Part shown: in pieces, positions 36,673-48,371 of the stretch | Layout: the number at the start of each line of letters is the position of its first letter | How positions within the stretch are numbered: position 1 is the stretch's first letter | Origin: Dactylorhiza incarnata | Lineage: Eukaryota > Streptophyta > Magnoliopsida > Asparagales > Orchidaceae | Reading direction: 5' to 3' | Assembly (NCBI GenBank): GCA_033032865.1 | Contig: JAWHQI010000305.1 | Coordinates: 2,418,001-2,482,000, forward strand | DNA length: 64,000 bases | Notes under the pieces: generated by a model | What the model saw: only the letters and a program-made list of their open reading frames with translations | The model's database searches: none | What the model was told of the DNA's origin: nothing | Program-made: the position numbers and the translations under genes

Positions 36673-37010
36673 TGTTATGAACTTGCAAGAAGGAGAAGAA
36701 ATAGAAGAAACTAGAGAGGAAGGAGAGATTAGGGTTAGGGTTTGAGAGGGAAGAGAGGGAATACCTGATAGTTCTTTTGATAGTCCTCCTCCAAGCAGCC
36801 CCCGGGCTATAAATACCCGGGGGAAAGAGGGGGCTGGCCGGCCCCCCCCCCCCCCAAGTGGGGCTGAACCGGAGTGGTTCAGCCCCATTCTAGCCGGTTT
36901 ATTGAGTGGGGGCTGAACTGGATGGTTCAGCCCCGTTGTCTTGCGCCCGCCCTTTGGTTCGCCGCGAGTACTTATGTCCCGAGAACCCAAGAGGGTGTGG
37001 GGGCATAACA
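36673..37010 (-). repeat. 5' LTR of the Reina-like chromovirus
   Basis: 338 bp, nearly identical to 31375-31708. The main difference is the length of a C-run near 36844-36856. It carries a TATAAATACC motif near 36808. Confidence 0.93.
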
Positions 37011-38428
37011 GAAACACTTAAAGACTTTACTCTTTAGGTTTAAATTTCAGTGTTTTTAATTTTAAAATAATAATGTATTAATAAATACATATGTTTTTTA
37101 ATCAATTCGAGTTGATTCGAATCATATTTCGAGCGATTCAGGGCTGACTCGAAATCGATCTGAAATGTGATTCGAGTCAAATTGAGTCGAATCAATTGTA
37201 ATCGATTTTGATTCGGCTCAATATTCAAGCGACTTTCAAATTTCGAATAATGCTCGGCCAACTCCACAGACATGAAATAAAGTAATGAAAATGTGAGAAT
37301 GTGAAAAAATAACGACAAACAAGTTGAGCGAAAGATTAAGACAAGCTCTGAAAGTTTAGCCGATCAAATTAAACACAAACATAAACTCATAACTATTAAC
37401 ATGCGAGTAACGAAAAGAGGATGAGTTATACCATAACCTCACAAGAGCAGCGAAGAATTGGACGTACAATTCTGTGGTTCCTGTGGGGAAAGATAAAACT
37501 GATCTGGGTGAGGAGGAGAGAAAAATGGCTCGGAAAGAAGGCTAGGTTGTTACAATAGGACTTGTTGGAACTTGGAGGCTCAACTTCAACAAGAAAGAGG
37601 AAGTTTGGACTGAGTGGAAGTTGGGAATCTGAGAAGTTGTTGTTGTCTGAGGTAAACAGACGAGGGGGTTGGTGGTCGGAGAAGGCTGAGCCACGACCAA
37701 AAGGCTACATTGGAGGGAACACGATGAGCTGCTGGGGTAGTCGAGCATTTATGGGGCCGGCGATTGGATTTGGCAGTGCGGTCATATGTGATAGGGATTG
37801 TCGGAGCAGATTTCGTCGGGAATCAAGGGAGTCGTGGGAGGCGGCGACGGGCTCTGGCGGCGACAGTAGGGTGAGATGAGCGCAGAGATGTGTGGACGGC
37901 TTGGAGTTACAAAAAACAGAGAGATGACTCTATTTTTTCATTTTTCCCAAGCTGAATTAATAAGAGGGAGGCCAGTTATTTTTAGAGGCTTTATTGGTTT
38001 TTTATTTTTAATAAAGGATTGTATTAAAGGACTTAAAATAGTGGGGTGGTTGTAAAAGTCTCGTTTAAAATGTGGCTCTTGAAATTTGAACTCGTGAATG
38101 AGGCTTTGATAAAAACTTTGCGAATTCTCCCACCATTAAATATTAACTCTAAAATTAAATTAGATATTCAAATATTTAATTTCATTATTTTTAATAATAT
38201 TAAAAAATATTTAATTTTACATTTTAAATTCTTTGCTTGCATTAACTATCACTTAGCCTAATTTGAAGGACATTTGCATTCACGGTCTTATTGGGTAACA
38301 TGCGCGAAACAAAACATACATGCGCTAATAACGCGGGCGTAAATAAAAGAAAATAAACATGTGCAAAGTCATGTGCTACAAACATATAAAGATGCTCGAA
38401 ATAAAAATATATGTGTGATGTTGCATCA

Positions 38429-38968
38429 ATTATTTCAGGGTTTAAAGAGCTCAAACTCGGCGAGACTATGATGTGGCTTGCTACTAGAATGTCCAAACGT
38501 CGATCTGACACTGCTTCACTACCATCATGTTGTTGAATAAACAAGACCAGAACAAACTCCAAGATAAATATGAAAATGAAGCGGGGCGTGGAAAACTCTG
38601 GGATGTGGTAGGTAATGTGGCAAAAGAAGGATCCTTCGCTGTAGCTCATGACCTATAGGCAAACCCTCGTTCATGTAAGAAGCATGAAACTAATCTCCTT
38701 CGGAAAAATATAACTCCAGTAATAAAATTAACCATGAAATTATAGTTTTTTGAAGATGCTTACAAACTGTTTGCTATAATTTTATGCAAAATATTTAGAT
38801 GATTCGTAACAATCAGAGCCTCAAAGAGGTGAGTATCACAAAGTGCGGGAGAGGGTGGATCAAAAAAGTATGGTAAGAAGCGAGGCGAGAAGTAAGCATG
38901 ATCAACCTGTAGAATCGTTAGATCATATTGTATCATACACACTCCTGCTAGACACTTACAAGCATCTA
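38429..38968 (-). other. Outer element internal region, 3' part
   Basis: Homologous to 40227-40640 in the inner copy. Both hold a minus-strand frame with the shared pattern QVD.A.F.P.FLP..FD, H-L-F-A-L and HLNILHK. It is broken here by frameshifts. It ends with ATCTA, the left half of the inner copy's TSD. Confidence 0.6.
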
Positions 38969-40278
38969 TGATGTATACTAAATCGACGAATTAATTTTAA
39001 AACATAAAATTGGAGATCTAATTAAATTCCGCGACATTTTTCAAATTTTCACGAGCATTATCATGCGATAACCGATCTTGAGCGAAAAACACACCTTAAT
39101 ATCTAACAATCGGACGTTGACTTAATACGACTTAATACTCCACAAGCGAGCACTTTAAAGAAATGAAAATGCGAGACAGACAAGATTTAAAATTAACGAC
39201 AAACAGGTAAGGTAATAATTAAGCAAACTCTGAAATTTAGTTGATCAAATAAAATTAGGCATAAAGCTATGATAACAATAAGTGAGTGTTCAGCTAAAAG
39301 GGTACCAAGCATAAACACAGCTGGTTCGGAAATGGTGGAATCGTCCACTGCTATGTTCGAAATGTTAGGGAAGGTGGAATATCGGCCGATTGGAGGAGGC
39401 GGCGGTCTGGACGTAGTCGTGGAAGCAGGCGGGGAAAGGTTCGTCGGGAGCGGAGAGGGCCTCCGTCGTCGGCGGCGAGGCGGGAGGAGGAGTCGCACTG
39501 GAGAGAAATGACGGGCTGGACCTTTGGGAAACAGAAAAAGGCGTTCTATGTTCCCAAATATGTCCCAACTACCTTTTTGATGGGGTGTGGCTGTTTTATA
39601 GGAAAGGTTTTAGGCTAGCTTTAAATAAGCTAATTATTAATAAAAGGGGTTTCAAATGTGCTCTTTACGATGGGGGTGCTGGCGGTCCAAGTGAGAGGGG
39701 AGGGGGGGGGGGGGGGGTCAAAGTTGGCAGTTGTTTTGATGGGAGGAATAAATACTAAGGATATTAATGGCGGGCTATTTTTAATATGAAGAAAATGGGA
39801 GTTTTTCCTTAGGGTTTTAATTAGGGTGTTAAATGAGGGAAAAATCAAAGGGTAAGAATTTTGACTTGGACTTTTGGCATTCCCACAACTTTGATAATAT
39901 AATATTTGAAATTAATAATTAAATTACTTATTTTTAATTTCAGAAAATTAACAAACTTAATTATAATTAAAATATTATTCCAAAGCTTGCCATAATTATT
40001 ACTTAGCCTAATTTGACGGACCTTTTCATTCGTGGTCTTAGTGGTCGGTCACGCCAATAAGCCGAACAAACCTGCACGAGTAACTTGCGCGAAACAAAAG
40101 ATACAAGCGTTTTTAACGAGCGCGAAAATACGAGAAAATTAACGTGTGCGCAGACATGCGCTATCAAAGAACATATAATATTGCACAAAATAAAAATAAG
40201 TTGTAGGTGCGACTCAGGTTGCATCAATTCTCCCAGGGTTGAAAGAGCTCTACCCCGACGAGATTGTGATGTGACCTG

Positions 40279-40635
40279 CTAGTAGAATGTCCAAACGTTG
40301 ATCCTGCACAGCTTCGCTGCCGTCTGTTGCTGAATGACCAAGAACTGTACGTAAACTCTCATTCCTGAAAGAGGCAGACCACCAATCTCCTTTAAAAAAA
40401 TACAACTTCTGGTGATAAGATCAACTAGGGAGTCACATTTTTCCAATGATGCTCGCAAATTGTTAGTTATAAGTTTATGCAAAATATTTAAATGACCAAT
40501 AAAATTCAGAGCATCAAAAAGATGAGATTCACAAAGAGGAAGAGAAAGGAGATCGAAAAGGCAAGGTAAGAAACAAGGTAGAAAAGAAGCACAATCAACC
40601 TGTGGAGTCATTGAATCATATCGCATCGCACGCAC
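40279..40635 (-). CDS. Uncharacterised ORF of the non-autonomous LTR family, 3' part
   Basis: 118 residues; no family recognised. The first 60 residues match, with substitutions, a fragment read from 38760-38942 in the outer copy. That indicates the family once carried a protein-coding frame. The composition is Leu/Cys/Phe-rich, with no obvious membrane topology or catalytic motif. It may be the C-terminal part of a longer gag-like or captured protein that begins near 41567. Confidence 0.35.
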   Translation of the reverse strand: MRAMRYDSMTPQVDCASFLPCFLPCLFDLLSLPLCESHLFDALNFIGHLNILHKLITNNLRASLEKCDSLVDLITRSCIFLKEIGGLPLSGMRVYVQFLVIQQQTAAKLCRINVWTFY

Positions 40636-40772
40636 TCCTACTAGACACCATAAGCGTCAACTAAACCAAGATCAATTATCGTTGTGATTTCACCCGCTAG
40701 AATTTGACTAGCGCAATACAAAATTTTAATTAGATCTCAAATCTAACATTTAAAATTTTCCAAAGAAAACCT

Positions 40773-41567
40773 TTAAAGCGTGTATCTCTGTGGAGTGAAA
40801 ATTTTAGGAATCATGACGATCCTCCTATCACGACTAGGTGTGAATAAACTGTTAATTTGACATCGGAACTTAACGCACTCTCCAATAATCATAGGATAGT
40901 GAAAATGACTAAAAGTGCGGTCACCGAAGACAAAGTATATATAGGGTGGTGACTTGAATGCCACTGGTGAGTGGACACCAAGCACAATGTCTATGGCCCC
41001 AAGGGTTTGCGGCTGCATCAGGCTAGGAGAATCAGGACATATGAAAATCGATTCTATATCACCTAAGATGAGGGACTCATCACTAGCCAACTCCTTCAAC
41101 AGGAGAACTGAGTTCGAAATTGTGTCACCCAAGGTGAGCGACACAACACTAGTGAGTTCTTCCTGGAGCGGAGCCTCTAGAATAAACTCGATGACTAGAG
41201 GTTGTGCTTCAGTGTGAGCAAGTGGAAGCACCATTTTAGTCGGGATGGCCGGATGGGGGGATGAGGAGGAAGAAACTCTTCTTCCTGGAGCTGGGGCTCA
41301 GGAAGAACCTTCTCGACTGAAGGGAGTGCTTCAGTGGAGACAAGTGGAGCCAAGGTGCTCGTGGGGGGAAACGACGAGACTAGTAAGACGACTATTAAGA
41401 TTCCGAAACCCGGGTTCCACTAGTTGATACGTAGTTGGGAAGTGATTAAGAAAAACATTACGTTTGCGCATTCTCATTTCAAGGTTGTGTACATCAGCGC
41501 ACAACCCATTCAAATTCTGCTTGTAATCTGCAGTGACTGCGTCAACCGTCTTCATCAGAACACTCAT
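40773..41567 (-). pseudogene. Uncharacterised ORF of the non-autonomous LTR family, 5' part
   Basis: Two open stretches. The one at 41567-41331 (NLNGLCADVHNLEMRMRK) follows a coiled-coil-like RLDRIEARIGDLATIE read just upstream. The other, 41234-40773, is acidic and Leu-rich. The first stretch has a relative in the outer copy at 46509-46243 (MCTSVNNLETTIHKR). The RLDRIEARIG-type coiled coil resembles the N-terminus of plant gag proteins, but no zinc knuckle is seen. Function unknown. Confidence 0.35.
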
Positions 41568-42609
41568 TCGATTGTGGCTAAGTCGCCTATGCGGGCTTCT
41601 ATTCGATCTAAGCGACTCGTTATTTTTTTTTACAAAAAATTGTTTTAAATGTTTGATATTCTTAAAAAAAAAGAAATAATAACTTTTTTTTTAAATAGTA
41701 ATCTAAATGTTATTATTATTTTTTCCTGTTTTTTGTTTAAAAGAAAAGTTTTGATTAAACAATTTTCAATACAAATCAAATAAAGATCGCCGATTCACAA
41801 TAGAAGTGAATTGAACCTCCTCTGATACCAAACTGATATATACTAAATCGACGGATTAATTTTAAAATATAAAATTGGAGATCTAATTAAATTCCGCGAC
41901 ACTTTTCAAAATTTCACGAGCATTATCATGCAATAACCGATCTTGAGTAGAAAACACACGTTAATATCTAACAATCGGACGTTGACTTAATACGAATACT
42001 CCGCAGGCGAGCACTTCAAAGGAATGAAAATGCGAGACAGACAAGATTTAAAATTAACGACAAACAGGTAAGGTATAATTAAGCAAGCTCCGAAATTTAG
42101 TTGATCAAATAAAATTAGGCATAAAGCTATGATAACAATAAGTGAGTCTTCAGCTAAAAGGGTACCAAACATAAACATAGCAGACTCAAAAATGGTGGAA
42201 TCATCCACTGTTTTGGTTGAAATGATAGGAAAGGTGGAATAGCGGCCGATTGGAGGAGGCAGTGGTCTGGACGAAGTCGTGGCAGCAGGTGGGGAAAGGT
42301 TCGCTAGGAGCGAAGAGGGCTTCTGATAAGCGAGGAACACTGGTATTAATCGAAACAAGGATACAACCACGAGGTATACTCGTGTCCTTCTGGAGGCTGG
42401 TTCCTCCAAGAAGCCTATCTCCAAGAGGAGACCCAAAACCCTAATAACATGAAGACCATAAGAACTCTCCCATACCACCTCCTTATATAGGGAGGGGGGC
42501 TCACATCAATAAACATGGGACAAGATAAATGAAGTTACGCGCACGTGCGTAACAATACACCCCGCCAGAGAAACGACCTTGCCCTCATGGTCGGAGCGCC
42601 GTCCTCCAA

Positions 42610-43690
42610 CTAGTAGTGATATGCCCGCGGGGGGACAGACGTAGAGGTGCCTGGAGCGCCGTCCGGAGGTACATCGATGATCGTCAGCGTGTCCAAGTCA
42701 GCAGCGGTGAGCTCATGCACGTCCTCTCCGATGAGGCACCAGAGCTCCTTCAAAGGACAATCATGAGTAGGCGAGTGGGGTTGTCTGCAGCGAAAACACA
42801 GGCCCTTGCTCCGTAAGTCGTGATACTCTTGGGTAGATAGGCGGTTAGTGGGGACAGGACGGTTGTTGCGTGGGCCCAAATTGGGTGGACGGGGTAGAGG
42901 AGGGGAAAGTGGCGGTGGTTTTGTCGGTGGAGGAAAGTATGGCTGGTACGCAGGTTTGGAGGGGGGCAGTGAGGAAGGAGGGTCCTCAGACAGTGTGAGG
43001 AATTCGGCCACCACCAGTGGGGAGAGGTTCATGGCTTGATTCACAGTGACTGGCTGAAGGGTGCAGAGGTGGGCTCGGAGATGGGGTTGCAGGCCATGCA
43101 TGTATATACCAAGTAATGATCGGGGGGGGAAGGCCTGGGACATGGGTGACCAGCTCAATAAACAAATCAACATACGAGTCGATGGAGCCGGTTTGGCGGA
43201 CTTCGCAAATGCGCTCGATCATGGAGCCGGAGTAGCGGTGTTCGTATCGCTGAATGAGGGCCTCCGTGAGGGCCGTCCAGGTGAGGTCGTGGGAGGATTG
43301 GCGGAGCCAGCAGACCCAATGGAGGGAGGACCCTTCTATGCCGACGAGTGATGTGGCGACCTGCTGCGCCGGAGGAGTCTGGTGAAGATCAAAAAATTGT
43401 TCGGCGCGGGCAATCCACCCAAGTGGGTCAGTCCCGTTGAAGGTGGGGATGTCGAGGCGTGGGAGCTGTGGAGGAAAATCTGGCAGTGCGGGAGCTGCGG
43501 GGCCTAATGTGCTGGGGGACCCTAAGGCAGAGGCAGCCGGAGGAGGGTCGGAGTGTTGGCCGGTCTGCAAGTTGTTGAGCATAGCCATAATCGCCGTGAG
43601 CTGTTCAACCTGAGCGTCGAGACGAGAGTTGAGGCCGGAGAGGGTGTGTTCGAGGGCTTCCACGCAGGATTCCATCCGGCTCTTTGGCAT
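42610..43690 (-). pseudogene. Gag of the gag-only element, one frameshift
   Basis: From the ATG at 43690 (MPKSRMESCVEALEHTLSGL). A coiled coil is followed by a Ty3-type capsid (LPRLDIPTFNGTDPLGWIARAEQFF, then VRQTGSIDSYVDLFIELV). A proline-rich spacer and a zinc knuckle CFRCRQPHSPTHDC (near 42780) come next, with a stop at 42610. A frameshift lies in a G-run near 43120-43130. The frame stops soon after the knuckle, so protease and polymerase were never part of this copy or were lost. Confidence 0.8.
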
Positions 43691-44637
43691 ATGAAGACGA
43701 TTTCACCGAGCTGGAGGTTGGCAGGAGAGTGTCGTAGTCGGGGAAGGGGCGGACGATCGATGCGGAAGATGTGGCTGCAACGGACTGGAACTGGGCTGGC
43801 GGGTGACTAGTGCTGGTGCTGGCGTTGTGGATGGCTGAGAGTGGGGCGTCGGAGATGGCGGATCTAGGTCAGGCCGACCACGGACGAGCAGACGGGCGCT
43901 GCTGTCGTCGGATTGGCCGATCGCTTCGCGCGAGGCTGGCGACAGACGTCACGGATGACGCGAGTGGGGATCACTGCTGACGGCGGCCTTGGCGGACGAC
44001 GGAAGTGGCTAGGGCACAGCAGCGGGGTGTCGAAGTGGCGGATCGCGGCTGGACGGTGTCGTCGGCTGGACTTAATCGACCCTAAGGCAGAGGCAGCCGG
44101 AGGAGGGCCGGAGTGTTGGCCGGTCTGCAAGTTGTTGAGCATAGCCATAATCGCCGTGAGCTGTTCGACCTGAGCGTCGAGACGAGAGTTGAGGCCGGAG
44201 AGGGTGTGTTCGAGGGCTTCCACGCAGGATTCCATCCGGCTCTTTGGCATATGAAGACGATTTCACCGAGCTGGAGGTTGGCAGGAGAGTGTCAGAGCCG
44301 GGGAAGGGGCGGACGATCGATGCAGAAGATGTGGCTGCAACAGATTGGAACTGGGCTGGCGGGTGACTAGTGCTGGTGCTGGCGCTGTGGATGGCTGAGA
44401 GTGGGGCGTCGGAGATGGCGGATCTAGGTCGGGCCGACCACGGACGAGCAGACGGGCGCTGCTGTCGTCGGATTGGTCGATCGCTTCGCGCGAGGCTGGC
44501 GACAGACGTCGCGGATGACGCGAGTGGGGATCACTGTTGGCGGCGGCCTTGGCGGACGAAGGAAGTGGCTAGGGCACAACAGCGGGGTGTCGAAGTGGCG
44601 GATCGCGGCTGGACGGTGTCGTCGGCTGGACTTAATC
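43518..44637. repeat. 560-bp tandem duplication in the gag-only element
   Basis: The unit 43518-44077 is followed at once by 44078-44637 with only scattered differences. It covers the first 57 or so gag codons and the leader, so a second, truncated gag start exists at 44250. Confidence 0.9.
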
Positions 44638-45204
44638 ACGGATGTGCTGATGCCGAGCGCTGATGCCGACGCAGGAATTAATCATGGACGAAACCGACGA
44701 CACTATGCAGGCGGGAACGGCAAGGTCGGACCAATGATAAGCGAGGACCACTGGTATTAATCGAAACAAGGATACAACCACGAGGTATACTCGTGTCCTT
44801 CTGGAGGTTGGTTCCTCCAAGAAGCCTATCTCCAAGAGGAGACCCAAAACCCTAATAACATGAAGATCGTAAGAACTCTCCCGTTCCACTTCCTTATATA
44901 GGGAGGGGGTCTCACATCAATAAACATAGGATAAAGACAAGATAAATGAAGTTACGCGCATGTGCGTAACAACTTCCGTCGGTGACCGCGAGGCGGGAGG
45001 AGTCGCGCTGGAGAGAAATGACGGGCTGGACCTTTGGGAAACAGAGAAAGGTGTTCTATGTTCCCAAATATGTCCCAACTACCTTTTGGATGGGGGGTGG
45101 GGGTGGTTGTTTTTAGGAAAGGTTTTAGGCTAGCATTAAATAAGCTAATTAATAATAAAAAGGATTTAAAATGTGCTCTTTACGATGGGGGTGCTGGCAA
45201 TTCA

Positions 45205-45236
<32 letters not shown>

Positions 45237-45740
45237 TTCAAAGTTGGCAGTTGTTTTGATGGGAGGAATAAATACTAAGGATATTAATGACTGACTGTTT
45301 ACTATGAAGCAAACGGAGAGTTTTTCCTTAGGGTTTTAATTAGGGTGTTAAATGAGGGGAAAATCAAAGGGTAAGAACTTTGACTTGGACTTTTGCATTC
45401 CCACAACTTTGATACTATAATATCTGAAATTGATAATTAAGTTACTTAATTTTAATTCAGAAAATTAACAAACTTAATTATAATTAAAATTTTATTCCAA
45501 AGCTTGCCATAATTATTACTTAGACTAATTTGACGGACATTTTCATTCATGGTCTTATTGGTCGGTCACGCCAATAAGTCTAACAAACCTGCACGAGTAA
45601 CTTGCGCGAAACAAAAGATACAAGCGCTTTTAACGAGCGCAAAAATACGAGAAAATTAACGTGCGCGAAGACATGCGTTATCAAAGATATAATATTGCAC
45701 GAAATAAAAATAAGATGCACGTGCGACTCAGGTTGCATCA

Positions 45741-46994
45741 ATCTACTAAATCAAGATCAATTATCCCAATGATATCACCTGCTAGAGTGACTAACGCTAC
45801 ACAATTTTAAGTAGATCTCAAATCTACCATTTAAAAATTTTCAAAGAAATCCTTTTAAGTGCGTATTTCTATGAGGAGTGATAGAGAAGTGAATGACTAT
45901 CCTACTAATATGAATTTTCCTAAACATATATTTAGTATGATGATAAAGTTCGTTGTGGGTGTCTAGACTCAGAGGATATGAAATATAATAAAGGTTCGGT
46001 CACCAAATACAAAGTCAACATAACATGAAGACTCTAGTGTCAATGGTAAATGACCGTCAACCATAATGTCTAAGGGCTCACAGGTTGCAACTGCGGGAGA
46101 TTAGGTGAGTCGGGAAATGCAGAGATCGGACCTGTGTCATCTAAGATTAGTGATACGTCTCAAGCATGTTCTTCTTCCTGGAGCAGCGGCTTATGAATAA
46201 ACTAGACGAGTGAATGTTATGATATAGTGGGGACAAGTGAAGTCATAATTTCAGTTTGGATGATAGGATGATGAGAAAAAAGCTCTCCTTCCTTGAGCTT
46301 GAGCTGAATGAAAAAACTTCCTTGACCGAAGGGAATGCTATGGTGGAGATAAGTGGGGTCAAGGTGCTCATGGGGGTAGTAAGACAAGGAGAATCTATGA
46401 CCATATAGGTGGGCCCAGATTCTACTCTATAATACGGGCTTGGGAGGTAGTCAGGTAAAACATAACGTTTGTGTATTGTCGTTTCAAGGTTATTTACCGA
46501 GGTGCACAATCCATTTAAGTCTTATTTTATGGTGGTGGAAATGATTTCGATACTTCTCGATAAATTCTTAATGCACTCATTCAAGTTTTCTTGAGCTACA
46601 TAATTTTCTATTTTTAAATAGAAAATTTTGTTTAAAACACTTAAAGTTATTTTTTTTATTTAGAAAACTTCTACTCTTTTAAAATACTCAGAAACAAGTT
46701 TTTATGAGAGAAAATATTCATTGTTAAAATACTAGAAACTTGATTTATTTTTAAAGACCATAAAAATTTTAATAAGAAAAATTAAAAGATTTTTTTTAAA
46801 GATCTTCATTCAAAAGCTATTTTTTTGTAAACTCAAAAGAGCAAATAAAATAAATTTAAATTCATACAAAATAATTTTTTTACACAAAGATCATAATATT
46901 TTATTTTGTTTCAAAACTTTAAAGCTTAAATTAAATAAAAGAACGACTGTTTGATTCACGATAGAAGTGAATCACACTGTCTCTGCTACCAAAC
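45741..46994 (-). other. Outer element internal region, 5' part
   Basis: Collinear with 40640-41833 of the inner copy, including related gag-like codons at 46243-46509, but AT-richer and more decayed. Confidence 0.6.
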
Positions 46995-48371
46995 TGATGT
47001 ATCCCGATTAAAATGATTTTTTTAATTTAAATAATAAATTTGAGGTCGATTTAGATTATGCGGCACTATCAAAACTTTCACAAGCAATATTAGGCGATAA
47101 TATACCTAGGTTTGCAAACGCGCATAAAAGCTAACATTTGACCATATAATGAACATGTTTTAACGCTCCACGGGCCACGGGCATGAAATAAGTAATGAAA
47201 ATGCAAGAAATTGAAAAATTAACAACAAACAAGTTAAGCGAAGATTAAGACAAGCTTTGAAAGTTTAACATATCAAATTAAACACAAGCATAAACTCATA
47301 ACTATCAGCAGGCGAGTAACGAGAAGCGGAAGAGCTATACCATAGCCTCACATGAGCAATGAAGAACTGGATGTATGGTTCTCTGGTTCATGTGGGGAAG
47401 GATCAGACTGATCTGGGCCGGGAAGAGAGACGAATGGACCGGAATGAAGGTTGGGTTGTTACAACATTGCCTCTTGGAGGCTCGACTTCAACAAGGAAGT
47501 GGAAGTCGGGACTCTGGTAAGTTGCTACTGGCCGAAGGGAAACATACGAAGTAGCTGGTGGTCGGAGATGGCTCAGCAATGGCCGGACGACGACATTGGA
47601 GGGAACACGATGAACTGCTGGGTAGTCGAGCATTTCTGGGGGCTGACGATTGGATTTTGCGGAGCAAGAAAGGTCGCATGTGATGAGGATTGTCGAAGGA
47701 GAGTTCGCTGGGAATCAAGGGAGTCGTGGGAGGCGGCGGTGGGCTCTGGCGACGGCAGTGGAGCGAGTTGGGCACAGATACGGGTGGTTGGCTCGGAGTT
47801 ACGAAAAATAGAGAGATGACTCTGTTTTTTTTATTTTTCCCAAGCTGACTCAATAGGAGGGAGGCCTCTTATTGTTATAGGCTTTATGGGTTTTGATTTT
47901 TAATAAAGGATGGTATTAAATGACTTAAAACAATGTGATGGTTAGTTTCACTTTCAAAGGTTTTATTTAAAATGTGGCTCTTGGAATTTGAACTCATGAA
48001 CAAGGCTTTGATAAAAACTCTACGAATTCTCCCACTATTAAATATTAATTCTGAAATTAAATTATATTTTCAAATATTTGATTTCAGAATTTTTAATAAT
48101 AAAAGAAAATACTTAATTTTACATTTTAAAATCTTTGCTTTTTTTAATTATCATTTAGTCTAATATGACGGACTTTGCATTCATGGTCTTATTGACCAGT
48201 CATGCCAATAAGCCGTGCGAATGCAAGTAACATGCATGAAACGAAACAGATATGCGCTAATAATGTACACGTAAATAAAAAAATATACGCGCGCGAAGAC
48301 ATGCGCTACAAAATAACATTTACAGATGCGCGAAATAAAAATAAAATGCACATGTGACTCAGGTTGCATCA
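46995..48371 (-). repeat. 5' LTR of the outer non-autonomous element
   Basis: 1377 bp. Its closest match in the window is the LTR at 30979-38428 after removal of the nested elements. Confidence 0.8.

Larger units (their letters stand above)
31375..37010 (-). mobile_element. Ty3/Gypsy chromovirus, Reina-like
   Basis: 5636 bp with short LTRs at 31375-31708 (334 bp) and 36673-37010 (338 bp). They are nearly identical, and a perfect TSD GAAAC lies at 31370-31374 and 37011-37015. The minus-strand primer-binding site TTTGGTATCAAAGC is at about 36672. The polypurine tract GGGGAGGGGAA meets the 3' LTR at 31709. Short LTRs, total length near 5.6 kb and a chromodomain at the end of pol fit the Reina clade. 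The close match of the LTRs points to recent insertion. Confidence 0.93.
31157..37260. mobile_element. hAT-like non-autonomous element, split by a Reina chromovirus
   Basis: Flanked by a perfect 8-bp repeat ACTCCACA (31149-31156 and 37261-37268), the duplication size of hAT elements. The homologous LTR at 47160-47200 has the uninterrupted site. Without the nested chromovirus the element is about 463 bp. Both arms are crowded with TCGAGTCGAG/GATTCGAGT-type words in both orientations, like hAT subterminal repeats. The extreme ends are poorly complementary, and no transposase is encoded. Confidence 0.6.
42324..44971 (-). mobile_element. Gag-only LTR element (TR-GAG type)
   Basis: 2648 bp with short LTRs at 42324-42554 (231 bp) and 44735-44971 (237 bp). 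They begin TGATAAGCGAGG and end GCGTAACA. The TSD is GCTTC/ACTTC (one mismatch), and the homologous LTR near 39450 shows the empty site. The only protein coded is gag, and pol is absent. This layout matches the plant TR-GAG class, which depends on proteins of other elements. The region after the 5' LTR carries a 560-bp tandem duplication. Confidence 0.85.
38969..45740 (-). mobile_element. Inner copy of the same non-autonomous LTR family
   Basis: LTRs at 38969-40226 (1258 bp) and 41834-45740 (about 1.25 kb after removing the nested gag-only element). A perfect TSD ATCTA lies at 38964-38968 and 45741-45745. A minus-strand primer-binding site TTTGGTATCAGAGGAGG is found at about 41832. The internal region 40227-41833 is 1.6 kb with no pol domain. 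It inserted into the internal region of its own relative: 38429-38968 and 45741-46994 join into one sequence collinear with 40227-41833. Confidence 0.85.
30979..48371 (-). mobile_element. Outer non-autonomous LTR retrotransposon (LARD-like), heavily nested
   Basis: LTRs lie at 30979-38428 (about 1.34 kb once the nested DNA is removed) and 46995-48371 (1377 bp). They begin TGATGTA and end TTGCATCA. The flanks GCAAA (30974-30978) and ACAAA (48372-48376) are a near-perfect 5-bp TSD. The primer-binding site on the minus strand next to 46995 is a decayed TTTGGTAGCAGAG. The internal region is about 1.8 kb in two parts (38429-38968 and 45741-46994), with no protease, integrase or reverse transcriptase. 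A sister copy sits inside it at 38969-45740. Pairing of LTRs 1 with 4 and 2 with 3 by sequence shows nesting, not a simple tandem array. Confidence 0.8.

Noticed and set aside
30979..48371. Tandem array of four LTRs made by unequal crossing over
   Set aside because: LTR pairing, the perfect inner TSD ATCTA and the collinear joined internal halves show a nested insertion instead.
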